Assembly: GCA_902764545.1 (NCBI GenBank)
Contig: CACWWC010000012.1
Coordinates: 1 to 45,324 of the forward strand
Source: an uncultured Erysipelotrichaceae bacterium
GTDB lineage: Bacteria > Bacillota_I > Bacilli_A > RF39 > UBA660
DNA length: 45,324 nucleotides
Direction: 5' to 3'
Made by a program: the position numbers and the translations under genes. Shown here piece by piece: positions 14,959-22,206 of this stretch (position 1 is its first letter; each line of letters begins with the position of its first letter). The notes under the pieces were generated by a model. That model did not search any database and had not been told where the DNA came from. It saw only the letters and a list, made by a program, of their open reading frames with translations.

Positions 14959-16245
14959 ATGATAGATATAAAATTAATAAGAGAAAATAGAGAGGTAGTA
15001 AAGGAAAATATTAAAAAAAAGTTTCAGGATGAAAAGTTGCCTTTAGTTGATGAGGTTTATGAATTAGATAAAAGAGTTCGTGAGGTTCAAGTAAAGGTTG
15101 ATGGGTTAAAGGCTGATAAGAATAAGCTTAGTGGTGAGATTGGTAAGCTTATGAAAGATGGAAAGAAAGATGAAGTGGAGAAGATTAAAAATACTATTGC
15201 TGAATCTGCTAAAGAAATATCTGAATTAGAGAAAGAGCAAGAGGAATTGAATTTGAAGATAAGGGATAAAATGATGGTTATTCCTCAGATAATGGATTCA
15301 TCTGTTCCAATTGGAAAAGATGATTCTGAAAATGTTGAAGTGCAAAAGTTTGGAGATCCTGTTGTGCCTGATTATGAAATTCCATATCATGCAGATATTA
15401 TTGAAAGTTTAAATGGAATGGATAAGGATGCTGCTGGTAGGACATCTGGACAGGGATTTTATTATCTTTTAGGTGATATTGCTAGGCTTCATGAAGCAAT
15501 GATTGCCTATGCAAGAGATTTTATGATTGATCATGGATTTACTTATGCAATTCCACCTTTTATGATTCATTCAGATGTTGTTACTGGTGTTATGTCTTTT
15601 CCTGAGATGGAAGCTATGATGTATAAAATTGAGGGTGAAGATTTATACTTAATTGGTACTTCAGAACATTCTATGATTGGTAAGTTTAAAGGACAAATTG
15701 TTAAACGTGAAGAATTACCAATAAGTATGACAAGTTATTCACCTTGTTTTAGAAAAGAGGGTGGAAGTCATGGCCTAGAAGAGAGAGGATTATATAGAGT
15801 TCATCAATTTGAAAAACAAGAAATGATTGTAATATGTGAGCCAGAAGATTCTATGGAATGGTATGAAAAAATGTGGAAACTTACTGTTGATATTTTTAGA
15901 AATTTTGATATTCCTGTTAGACAGTTAGAATGTTGCAGTGGAGATTTGGCCGATTTAAAAGTTAAGTCATGCGATATTGAGGCATGGAGTCCAAGACAAA
16001 AGAAATATTTTGAGGTGGGTAGTTGTAGTACATTAGGTGATGCACAGGCAAGGCGTTTAGGAATTCGTGCAAAAGGTGAAAAGGGTACTTACTATTTACA
16101 CACATTAAATAATACTGTAGTAGCCTCACCAAGAGGTTTGATAGCACTAATTGAAAACAACTATCAAGAAGACGGAAGTATAAAAATACCAAAAGCACTT
16201 CAACCTTACATGGGCGGAAAGACAAGAATAGAAGTGAAAAAATAA
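14959..16245 (+). CDS. serS: Seryl-tRNA synthetase (3' end replaced by the inserted element)
   Basis: Class II synthetase of 428 residues that charges tRNA-Ser. The N-terminal ~110 residues form the long antiparallel coiled-coil arm (KVDGLKADKNKLSGEIGKL) that holds the tRNA variable arm. The catalytic core has motif 2 (SPCFRKEGGSHGLEERGLYR) and motif 3 ([12 protein letters not shown]). TSEHSM and ECCSGDLA are as in other SerRS. The ribosome site AAAGGAGAT is strong. The last ~45 codons match a second, displaced copy at 17798-17953, and the two share an identical 34-bp core. The present 3' end therefore probably came with an inserted element. The enzyme looks complete; no clear terminator follows it. 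Confidence 0.96.
   Translation: MIDIKLIRENREVVKENIKKKFQDEKLPLVDEVYELDKRVREVQVKVDGLKADKNKLSGEIGKLMKDGKKDEVEKIKNTIAESAKEISELEKEQEELNLKIRDKMMVIPQIMDSSVPIGKDDSENVEVQKFGDPVVPDYEIPYHADIIESLNGMDKDAAGRTSGQGFYYLLGDIARLHEAMIAYARDFMIDHGFTYAIPPFMIHSDVVTGVMSFPEMEAMMYKIEGEDLYLIGTSEHSMIGKFKGQIVKREELPISMTSYSPCFRKEGGSHGLEERGLYRVHQFEKQEMIVICEPEDSMEWYEKMWKLTVDIFRNFDIPVRQLECCSGDLADLKVKSCDIEAWSPRQKKYFEVGSCSTLGDAQARRLGIRAKGEKGTYYLHTLNNTVVASPRGLIALIENNYQEDGSIKIPKALQPYMGGKTRIEVKK
16127..16160 (+). repeat. Left copy of 34-bp direct repeat (attachment-site candidate)
   Basis: Begins CACCAAGAGG and ends GAAAACAA, encoding most of the SerRS sequence [10 protein letters not shown]. It is identical to 17814-17847, while the flanking serS-like sequence on both sides differs at many synonymous positions. 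Confidence 0.8.
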
Positions 16246-16277
16246 AATATAGGGGTAATGAATTACTTTATTATTCA

Positions 16278-16391
16278 ATGAATTTGGCATTGATAAATGA
16301 ATTATTGAATATGAATAAAATGACAAAAGAAGAATATTTAGAAATTAAATTAAAAATAGAAGAAGAACTAAATATAAATCCATATGAATAA
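16278..16391 (+). pseudogene. SHOCT-like small ORF, probably a remnant
   Basis: 37 residues from ATG 16278. The sequence MTKEEYLEIKLKIEEEL resembles the short SHOCT-type helix often found beside recombinases in Bacillota mobile DNA. The same frame reads upstream without a start codon (ending RGNELLYYS before the Met), and no ribosome site precedes the ATG. It therefore looks like the 3' remainder of a longer gene rather than an expressed one. It lies 32 bases after the serS stop, inside the insertion. A real small protein cannot be excluded. Confidence 0.4.
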
Positions 16392-16480
16392 AAATTAATC
16401 AATTAAGGTATAGTGAAACTTTCCAAATGGATTATATATATCTTCTTTTTTTTGTTTCCAATGCAACAAAAAAAATTAAA

Positions 16481-16524
16481 AAAATATAAAGTTTTTCCAA
16501 TTTATCAAAAAAACTTTATATTTT
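16481..16524. repeat. 16-bp perfect inverted repeat upstream of the ATPase gene
   Basis: The arms 16481-16496 and 16509-16524 are exact reverse complements, with a 12-base loop. It could be a terminator for the serS side or a binding site. The rest of 16392-16480 is AT-rich and I see nothing coding in it. Confidence 0.6.
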
Positions 16525-16530
16525 AGCAAA

Positions 16531-16548
16531 TTTATAGTATACTATAAA
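16531..16548. promoter_or_regulatory. Palindromic operator candidate at the ATPase promoter
   Basis: TTTATAGTATACTATAAA is a perfect 18-base palindrome that contains TATACT and TATAAA, possible -10 boxes. It ends 16 bases before the ATPase start and could be a dimer-binding operator controlling that gene. Confidence 0.45.
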
Positions 16549-16564
16549 TGAAGAGGTGAGAACT

Positions 16565-17767
16565 ATGCTGAAAAGAGATTACTATTTAAATAAAATTAAG
16601 GATTTTTATCATGTAAATTCATTAATAAAAATTTTATGTGGACTTAGAAGAAGTGGTAAATCTGTAATACTACAACAAATAATTGAAGAGATTAAACTAA
16701 GTGGTGTGAAAAATGATCACATTATATATGTCAATTTTGAATCTCTTGATTATTCGGATATAACTACTGCAATTGAGTTAAATAATTATATAAAAAGTTT
16801 GATAAAAGATAAAAAAAATTATTATGTATTTTTAGATGAAGTTCAAAAAGTTCATGAATTTGAAAAAGCTATTAATTCTTTAAGAATCACAAATCAATTT
16901 AGTATTTTTATAACTGGTTCAAATAGTAAAATGACTTTTTTAGAATTATCTACTGATTTATCTGGAAGATATGTAAGTTTTAGAATTAATCCTTTATCGT
17001 TTAAAGAAGTTGTTCAAATCACAAATACCAAAAAAGAAAATTATTTTGATTTATTACTTGATATATTTGAATGGGGTACATTACCGCAAAGATTTATGTT
17101 CAATAATAATAATTCAAAAGAAAATTATATTAGAGATGTTTATGATTCTATACTTCTTAAGGATGTTGTAGATAGGCTTGGAATAACTGATATTACATCT
17201 TTTAATAAAATACTTCAGTATGTTTTAGAAACTGAAACAAGGGAATTTTCTGCAACAAATGTGCTAGAATACTTGGAGAAAAATGGTAATAAAGTTGCTA
17301 CAGATACATTATATAAATATTTAGAAGCACTTTGTTCAACATTTATTGTCAATAGAGTTTACAGATATGATATAAATGGTAAGGCTGTTTTAAAATCTTT
17401 AAATAAATTCTATGCAACGGATTTAGGCGTAAAAAAAATTAAAACCAATAGTAAAGAAGTTAATTATTCGCAGGCTTTTGAAAATATAATATATAATGAA
17501 TTAATAAAAAAAGGATATGATGTTTATATAGGAAAAACTAGAGAGGGAGAAATAGATTTTATAGCATCAAAAAATAAGGATATTAAATATATTCAGGCTT
17601 GTTATGATTTATCGACTGAAGAAACTAGAAGTAGAGAATTTGGTGCATTTAATAATATTAATGATAACTATCCTAAATATGTTATTTCGACTAATAAAGA
17701 AGATTATTCCCAAAACGGAATTAAGAATATTAACATTTTTGATTTTTTGATGGATGATAAATTTTAA
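16565..17767 (+). CDS. AAA ATPase with DUF4143 domain
   Basis: 400-residue protein of the widespread AAA_14/DUF4143 family. Walker A is GLRRSGKS (26-33), Walker B is YYVFLDEV (D91, E92), and sensor 1 is ITGSN (~116-120). The C-terminal DUF4143 part contains the nuclease-like pattern IGKTREGEIDFIASKN, with a Glu-x-Asp-Phe-x-Ala core as in restriction-endonuclease folds. The family is commonly gained and lost by transfer, and its role is unknown. The ATG at 16565 is preferred over GTG 16556 because of spacing from AGAGGTGAG. It is the only intact gene of the element inserted in serS. Confidence 0.92.
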   Translation: MLKRDYYLNKIKDFYHVNSLIKILCGLRRSGKSVILQQIIEEIKLSGVKNDHIIYVNFESLDYSDITTAIELNNYIKSLIKDKKNYYVFLDEVQKVHEFEKAINSLRITNQFSIFITGSNSKMTFLELSTDLSGRYVSFRINPLSFKEVVQITNTKKENYFDLLLDIFEWGTLPQRFMFNNNNSKENYIRDVYDSILLKDVVDRLGITDITSFNKILQYVLETETREFSATNVLEYLEKNGNKVATDTLYKYLEALCSTFIVNRVYRYDINGKAVLKSLNKFYATDLGVKKIKTNSKEVNYSQAFENIIYNELIKKGYDVYIGKTREGEIDFIASKNKDIKYIQACYDLSTEETRSREFGAFNNINDNYPKYVISTNKEDYSQNGIKNINIFDFLMDDKF

Positions 17768-17797
17768 ACTCTAATGGTGTAAATTGAAACTACGACA

Positions 17798-17953
17798 AAT
17801 ACTGTTGTTGCTACACCAAGAGGTTTGATAGCACTAATTGAAAACAATTATCAGGAGGATGGATCAATTAAGATTCCAAAGGCACTACAACCTTATATGG
17901 GTGGTAAAACTGTTATTGAAAAAAATAGTTGTAAAAAAAGTGTAGATATATGA
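17798..17953 (+). pseudogene. Displaced 3' end of serS
   Basis: In frame this stretch encodes [19 protein letters not shown], continuing through [12 protein letters not shown], i.e. the C-terminus of SerRS. There is no start codon or upstream remainder. Identity to 16111-16245 is exact over 34 bp and mainly synonymously divergent elsewhere, ending in a different tail ([10 protein letters not shown]). It stops inside a perfect terminator hairpin. I read it as the original host end of serS, pushed away by the insertion. Confidence 0.85.
17814..17847 (+). repeat. Right copy of 34-bp direct repeat (attachment-site candidate)
   Basis: Identical to 16127-16160, in the same orientation, 1687 bases apart start to start. 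It marks the right edge of the insertion. Confidence 0.8.
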
Positions 17954-17968
17954 ATATCTACATTTTTT
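17941..17968 (+). terminator. Original serS terminator
   Basis: TGTAGATAT and ATATCTACA form a 9-bp perfect stem with a 4-base loop, then six T. The displaced serS tail stops in the loop, so this is probably the ancestral end of the serS transcript. Confidence 0.85.
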
Positions 17969-18007
17969 GTGCTATAATTTTTATAGTAAGGTAGTAGTGG
18001 AGGATTT

Positions 18008-18730
18008 ATGAAGGAAGAGTTTGATAAGTATGTTAGTAATTTTGATTTAAGCAATGAAAAAACAAATCTTAAGTATAAGCATTCATATAGGGTGATGGCT
18101 TTAAGTGAGAAGTATGCAAAGCTTCTTAAATTTGATGACTATGATGTAGAGCTTGCGGGTGTAATTGGCTTGTTGCATGACATAGGTCGCTTTGAACAAA
18201 TTAAGGAGATAAACGGTTATGATGACAATAAAAAAATGGATCATGCTGATTATGGTGCTTATATACTTTTTCATGATGGATTAATAGAAAGATTTTGGAA
18301 GAATGAGAGTGATTATAATCTTATTGAGTTTGCAATCAGAAATCATAATAAACTTTCAATATCTGTATGTTCTGATGAAAGGGTATTAAAATTTGCTAAA
18401 CTTATTAGGGATATTGATAAGTTAGACATCATTTACCTATATTGTTTAAATGATTTTAATATTAAGGAAGATGATGATGATATTAATGAGTCTATCATAG
18501 AAGATATAATGTCACATAGAATTGCTCATAGGGTGGATAGAAAGAATAATAATGAGATTGCTTTGTCTTTTGCTTATGCATTTGATATTAACTATGATAT
18601 TGTATTAGAAGAATTACAACATAATTTTAAACTATTTTATAAAAAGATAAATACTAGTGGTAAGTTTAAAAATATATTTGATGAAATAAATAATTATATT
18701 AGTAAACGTAGAGGTCTTGTGCTAGAATAA
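18008..18730 (+). CDS. HD-domain metal-dependent phosphohydrolase
   Basis: 240 residues. The HD motif is complete: H25 in KHSYRVM, H57-D58 in LLHDIGRF, H79 in DHADYG, and the downstream Asp in RDIDKLD. HD proteins hydrolyse phosphate esters of nucleotides or similar compounds using two metals; the substrate here is unknown. It is cytoplasmic, with no membrane segment. The ATG follows TGGAGGATTT. A TATAAT box near 17974 is a possible -10 but lacks a clear -35. A 25-base gap leads to a run of membrane/zinc-ribbon genes, perhaps one transcript. Confidence 0.88.
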   Translation: MKEEFDKYVSNFDLSNEKTNLKYKHSYRVMALSEKYAKLLKFDDYDVELAGVIGLLHDIGRFEQIKEINGYDDNKKMDHADYGAYILFHDGLIERFWKNESDYNLIEFAIRNHNKLSISVCSDERVLKFAKLIRDIDKLDIIYLYCLNDFNIKEDDDDINESIIEDIMSHRIAHRVDRKNNNEIALSFAYAFDINYDIVLEELQHNFKLFYKKINTSGKFKNIFDEINNYISKRRGLVLE

Positions 18731-18755
18731 AATATAATACTTTGGAGTTGATGTT

Positions 18756-19454
18756 ATGTACTTTTTAATTGGAGTAATTATTTTAATAGCTTTTATAGTA
18801 GGTTTAATTATTTATTTTAAAATTAAAATTAGAATAATTTTGGATAAACACGGTTTTCTTGGTCTTAACTTAAAAGATATAATCCAGAATGCTAGAATAG
18901 AAGATCAAGAGATTCCTAAATCATTATCAAGTATGGACTCAATATATATGTCTAATATAAAAAGAGATTTTCCTGATCTTAATATTCAGGAACTAAAAAG
19001 TAAAACTGAAAAGGTTATTCTTGATTGTTATAATGCGATAGAGTCTAAAGATTCATCTGGTTTAAAGGGAAAAATAAAAAGTTTTACGGATGACTTAATT
19101 GCGGATTATAATAATAAAAGTGTTTCATTTGATGATTTTAAATTCCATAATACTGTTGTTTCTGGATATAAAAATGAAAATGGCGTAATAACTATTTCTT
19201 TTGGTTCTAGTTTTCAATATTTTTTGAATGTTGATGGAAAAAGTGTTAAAACTCAGGATAGGGCAAGAGTTGAGTTCATTTATATAATTGATACTGATAA
19301 GGTTTTAAATGATAAAAAAGTTTTAGGACTAAATTGTCCAAACTGTGGTGGTCCTATTAAAAGTTTAGGAAATAAATCATGTAGCTATTGTGGAAGTGGA
19401 ATTAAGGAAATTTTTGGGAAAATATTTACATGCAATAATATTAAAAGATATTGA
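18756..19454 (+). CDS. Membrane protein with Tim44-like and zinc-ribbon domains
   Basis: 232 residues. One N-terminal membrane segment (~3-25) is followed by a cytoplasmic domain (~60-185). Its order, a helical part then a beta sheet ending RARVEFIYIIDTDK, resembles the Tim44/NTF2-like domains found in bacterial zinc-ribbon proteins. The C-terminus has a zinc ribbon with CPNCGG and CSYCGSG. Proteins of this type commonly neighbour YdjI-like SPFH proteins, as here. The domain call for the middle part is tentative. The gene following begins 16 bases after the stop. Confidence 0.65.
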   Translation: MYFLIGVIILIAFIVGLIIYFKIKIRIILDKHGFLGLNLKDIIQNARIEDQEIPKSLSSMDSIYMSNIKRDFPDLNIQELKSKTEKVILDCYNAIESKDSSGLKGKIKSFTDDLIADYNNKSVSFDDFKFHNTVVSGYKNENGVITISFGSSFQYFLNVDGKSVKTQDRARVEFIYIIDTDKVLNDKKVLGLNCPNCGGPIKSLGNKSCSYCGSGIKEIFGKIFTCNNIKRY

Positions 19455-19470
19455 GGGGGGAGGCGATATA

Positions 19471-19797
19471 ATGTTGATATTTACTTGGACTGGTTTAGGT
19501 TTGTTAGCTGTAATTGTTCCGTCTGTTATTTTAATTATTTGTGGTTTTTTATCGGATGTAATTGGTAGTATGTATTTTGGATATATTTTTTCTATTGGAT
19601 TATTTCTCTCTGCAATTATTTGTCTTTTTTTGGGGATATATTTAAATAGAAAAAAAGCGGTTTCCCGTGATATGGTAACTGGAGAGTTAATTTATGAAAA
19701 AAATATGAATAGATTGTTTTCAATTCCTATTCAGTATTTTTCAATTATTTATTTATTATTATCTATTGTTTGTTTTTTTAGTAAAGTGTTAAAATAA
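19471..19797 (+). CDS. Small membrane protein, unknown
   Basis: 108 residues with three predicted membrane segments (~8-28, ~38-58 and ~88-105) and a polar loop between the second and third (NRKKAVSRDMVTGE). The ATG at 19471 has a strong GGGGGGAGG site; a longer frame from 19390 would overlap the previous gene. No family is recognised. Its tight packing between two genes of the zinc-ribbon/YdjGHI cluster suggests a membrane partner in the same system. Confidence 0.7.
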   Translation: MLIFTWTGLGLLAVIVPSVILIICGFLSDVIGSMYFGYIFSIGLFLSAIICLFLGIYLNRKKAVSRDMVTGELIYEKNMNRLFSIPIQYFSIIYLLLSIVCFFSKVLK

Positions 19798-19814
19798 AAT
19801 TGGAGGTAATTATT

Positions 19815-20264
19815 ATGGATAAATTTGATAGTTTAGAAAAGGTTTATAGTTTATTTCAAAATGTTAATTGTATAGGTAATGATAATTGTTTTTTTGTAGC
19901 TTATAAAGATACACAGAAAACTTCTGGATTTGTTGGAGGAATGCAACATCCTTATGATGCTTTATTAATTAATCTTACCGAAAATGGTTTAGGTTATTAT
20001 TATTTAAAACAATCTGGAGTTCCTATGATGTATCATATTGACAAAATGGATGTATTGTTGGATTCTTTTACATTTATTAAAAATGAAAATATTAAAAGTA
20101 TTATTATAAGCAAATATGCACTGTTTAATAAAGGCAAGAAAAGAATTACGATAAAATTGAATGATGGGATGACGCATTATTTATTTGCTAATGTTGATGA
20201 GAAGTTAATTCCTTATCATAATGATAACTTTTTAAAGTTTACTAGTAAATTTGAAATAAAATAG
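19815..20264 (+). CDS. Unknown cytoplasmic protein of the YdjGHI-associated cluster
   Basis: 149 residues, mixed alpha/beta, with no membrane segment or cysteine motif. Notable strings are GFVGGMQHPYDALLIN and GLGYYYLKQSGVP. The second half (IKSIIISKYALFNKGKK, ending in a beta-rich stretch) could be a small PH-like barrel, but this is a guess. The ATG at 19815 follows TTGGAGGTAATT. A terminator lies 11 bases after the stop, closing the HD/zinc-ribbon transcript before the ydjGHI-like genes. Confidence 0.7.
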   Translation: MDKFDSLEKVYSLFQNVNCIGNDNCFFVAYKDTQKTSGFVGGMQHPYDALLINLTENGLGYYYLKQSGVPMMYHIDKMDVLLDSFTFIKNENIKSIIISKYALFNKGKKRITIKLNDGMTHYLFANVDEKLIPYHNDNFLKFTSKFEIK

Positions 20265-20274
20265 TTTTTTGTAT

Positions 20275-20303
20275 CTCTAGAAGATGTAATTTCTAGAGTT
20301 TTT
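20275..20303 (+). terminator. Rho-independent terminator
   Basis: CTCTAGAA and TTCTAGAG form an 8-bp stem with an 8-base loop, followed by five T. Confidence 0.75.
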
Positions 20304-20313
20304 AATTCTGCTG

Positions 20314-20342
20314 TTGTTTGAAAAATAATAATTTGTTATAAT
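20314..20342 (+). promoter_or_regulatory. Sigma-A promoter of the ydjGHI-like operon
   Basis: TTGTTT at 20314-20319 and TATAAT at 20337-20342 are 17 bases apart, 19 bases before the ydjG-like start. Confidence 0.65.
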
Positions 20343-20361
20343 TTATTTAGGATGTGATGAT

Positions 20362-21327
20362 ATGGATAATAATCTTATTAATATGAATAACGATATCATT
20401 GATGATGCTCCTAAAGTGTTATCTGGTGGTACGGAGGAAGATTACTTATTTGCCGATATAAAAAAAGGGAGTCTTTTAGAAGATGAAGCTGCTAATCAAT
20501 TAAATTATTTTACATGTCGAAATTGTAAAACAACTTTTGTTACTAAAATGTCTACTAATACTTGTGTATTTTGTAATAGTAATGATGTTATGAAAATAAG
20601 TGGTCAAACTAATAATTTATATTATATTCCTTTTTCTAAAACAGTTGATGATGCTATTAATGATTATAAAAAGAAAATTAGATTCAGATTTTTACTGCCA
20701 TCTGTTTTTACTAGTAAAGAAAGTATTAAATCAATTAAAAAAGTTTATTTGCCATTTTTGCTTAGAGATTGCAATACTAATGGGAAAGTAATATTTTATG
20801 CAGCTGATCAAAATAAGGTTAATAAGCAGATAGAAACAAAAAAATATGAAGTTTGCTATGATGTGAATTTTGATTTTAAAAATTTAAGTGTCTCTAGATT
20901 TTCGAAAATAGAGAACAATGCTGTTTTAAGTTATGAATATAACTCATTAACTTTATTTGATAACAATGTGTTTAATGATTCATGTGGAATAATTGATGAT
21001 TTGGATGAAAATGCTGTTATAAATAATATGAACAACCAAATAAATAATAGTGTAATTTCTATGGTAAGAGATGGTATTACACATCAGTTAAAGAAGTTAA
21101 AAAACAATGGTGTTGTTTTAAATAATGTCGTTGATAAGAGAGTCCTTTTACCAGTATTTCTAAATGTGATTAATTATAAAAATACTGATTATATTTATAT
21201 TATGAATGGACAAACCGGAGAATCAAATCTTATGTATAAAATCTCTCCTATCAAGTTAGTTATAGTAAGTATAATTACTATATTAATAATATTTTTTATT
21301 GTTTTTTTAGTAGCAAGTATTATATAG
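20362..21327 (+). CDS. YdjG-like TFIIB-type zinc-ribbon membrane protein
   Basis: 321 residues. An acidic N-terminus is followed by a TFIIB-type zinc ribbon (CRNCKTTF and CVFCNSND, ~52-76), then the family's P-F-x-K/T pattern (YYIPFSKTVDDAINDYKKKI) and a beta-rich domain. One membrane segment lies at the C-terminus (~295-318). This matches YdjG of Bacillus, which with YdjH forms the membrane anchor for PspA under envelope stress. The order here (ydjG, ydjH, ydjI) is the Bacillus order, but no pspA precedes it. The family call is by architecture and context; identity is clearly low. Confidence 0.72.
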   Translation: MDNNLINMNNDIIDDAPKVLSGGTEEDYLFADIKKGSLLEDEAANQLNYFTCRNCKTTFVTKMSTNTCVFCNSNDVMKISGQTNNLYYIPFSKTVDDAINDYKKKIRFRFLLPSVFTSKESIKSIKKVYLPFLLRDCNTNGKVIFYAADQNKVNKQIETKKYEVCYDVNFDFKNLSVSRFSKIENNAVLSYEYNSLTLFDNNVFNDSCGIIDDLDENAVINNMNNQINNSVISMVRDGITHQLKKLKNNGVVLNNVVDKRVLLPVFLNVINYKNTDYIYIMNGQTGESNLMYKISPIKLVIVSIITILIIFFIVFLVASII

Positions 21328-21336
21328 GTGGTTATT

Positions 21337-22137
21337 ATGAGAAGATTGATTAAAATAATGATTTTAATATTTATTTATTTATTTACAATTAACTGTTATG
21401 CGAGTACTGATGCTTTTTTGAGAACTAATGATAATCTTAGAGTTCCATCTGATGTTAAAGTTGATGAGTCAAATATTGCTGATATTATGAATACAATTTC
21501 AGTATCAAGCAGTGAGAAAGTGTATGATTTTGCTAATATTTTATCTGATTCAGAAGAAAAAAAGTTATATAATAGTATTAGTGAATATACTAAAGAAACG
21601 GGATATGATGCTGTTATACTGACAACTAGTAGCTTATCAGGTTATTCTGTTTCTGATTATGCATATAATTTTTATGATTATAATGACTTTTTAGATGATG
21701 GTGTTATTTTTATAATTTATGCTAACGGTAATAATAAAGAAATCTTTATGGGTAACAGTGGTAAAACGGGTAGTGAGATTTTTTCTATTTATAATGATTC
21801 AATGATTAAGTCTACTCTAAAGTATTTGTATGAGAAGTCAATTGGTAGTGGTAATTATTATAATGGATGTAATGACTTTATTAAAATAATAAAGGGTTTT
21901 TACTATAAAAATTCTACTAATTATAAAGTTGATGAAAAAGGTAATATTGTAAAAACGATTCCTATGTTTGAGGTTATTATTTTATCTATTGCTCTTACTT
22001 TTATAATTATAATTTTAGCAATTTCAAGATATAGAGATAAAAAGGTTGTATTGATTGATAACAAAAAGTATATTGATAATAGTACAATGTCAATAAAACT
22101 TAATTATGATAATCTTATTGATACTGTTTTAAAATAA
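21337..22137 (+). CDS. YdjH-like TPM-domain membrane protein
   Basis: 266 residues with a signal peptide or anchor at the N-terminus (~1-23). A TPM domain (~60-190) starts VYDFANILSDSEEKKL and continues GYDAVILTTSSLSG, typical of TPM_phosphatase/YgcG proteins. A second membrane segment lies at ~210-230, followed by a short cytoplasmic tail. In Bacillus, YdjH pairs with YdjG. The ATG at 21337, preceded by AGGTGG, is better than GTG 21328, which abuts the previous stop. The gene is 9 bases from its neighbour and surely co-transcribed. Confidence 0.78.
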   Translation: MRRLIKIMILIFIYLFTINCYASTDAFLRTNDNLRVPSDVKVDESNIADIMNTISVSSSEKVYDFANILSDSEEKKLYNSISEYTKETGYDAVILTTSSLSGYSVSDYAYNFYDYNDFLDDGVIFIIYANGNNKEIFMGNSGKTGSEIFSIYNDSMIKSTLKYLYEKSIGSGNYYNGCNDFIKIIKGFYYKNSTNYKVDEKGNIVKTIPMFEVIILSIALTFIIIILAISRYRDKKVVLIDNKKYIDNSTMSIKLNYDNLIDTVLK

Positions 22138-22206
22138 AAATCTTTTAATTCTTTTGATTATATTGTATAATTATGTTGTTAAATGTTTTATAGATAGGAG
22201 ATTATT

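Larger units (their letters stand above)
16127..17847. mobile_element. Small insertion that rebuilt the 3' end of serS
   Basis: About 1.7 kb bounded by 34-bp exact direct repeats that fall in the last part of serS and in its displaced duplicate. Inside are the replacement serS tail, a small SHOCT-like remnant and a DUF4143 AAA ATPase, but no integrase or transposase. The original serS terminator lies downstream of the displaced tail. The arrangement resembles integration into the 3' end of an essential gene with the element supplying a new end. Recombination between two divergent serS sequences is an alternative. Confidence 0.65.
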
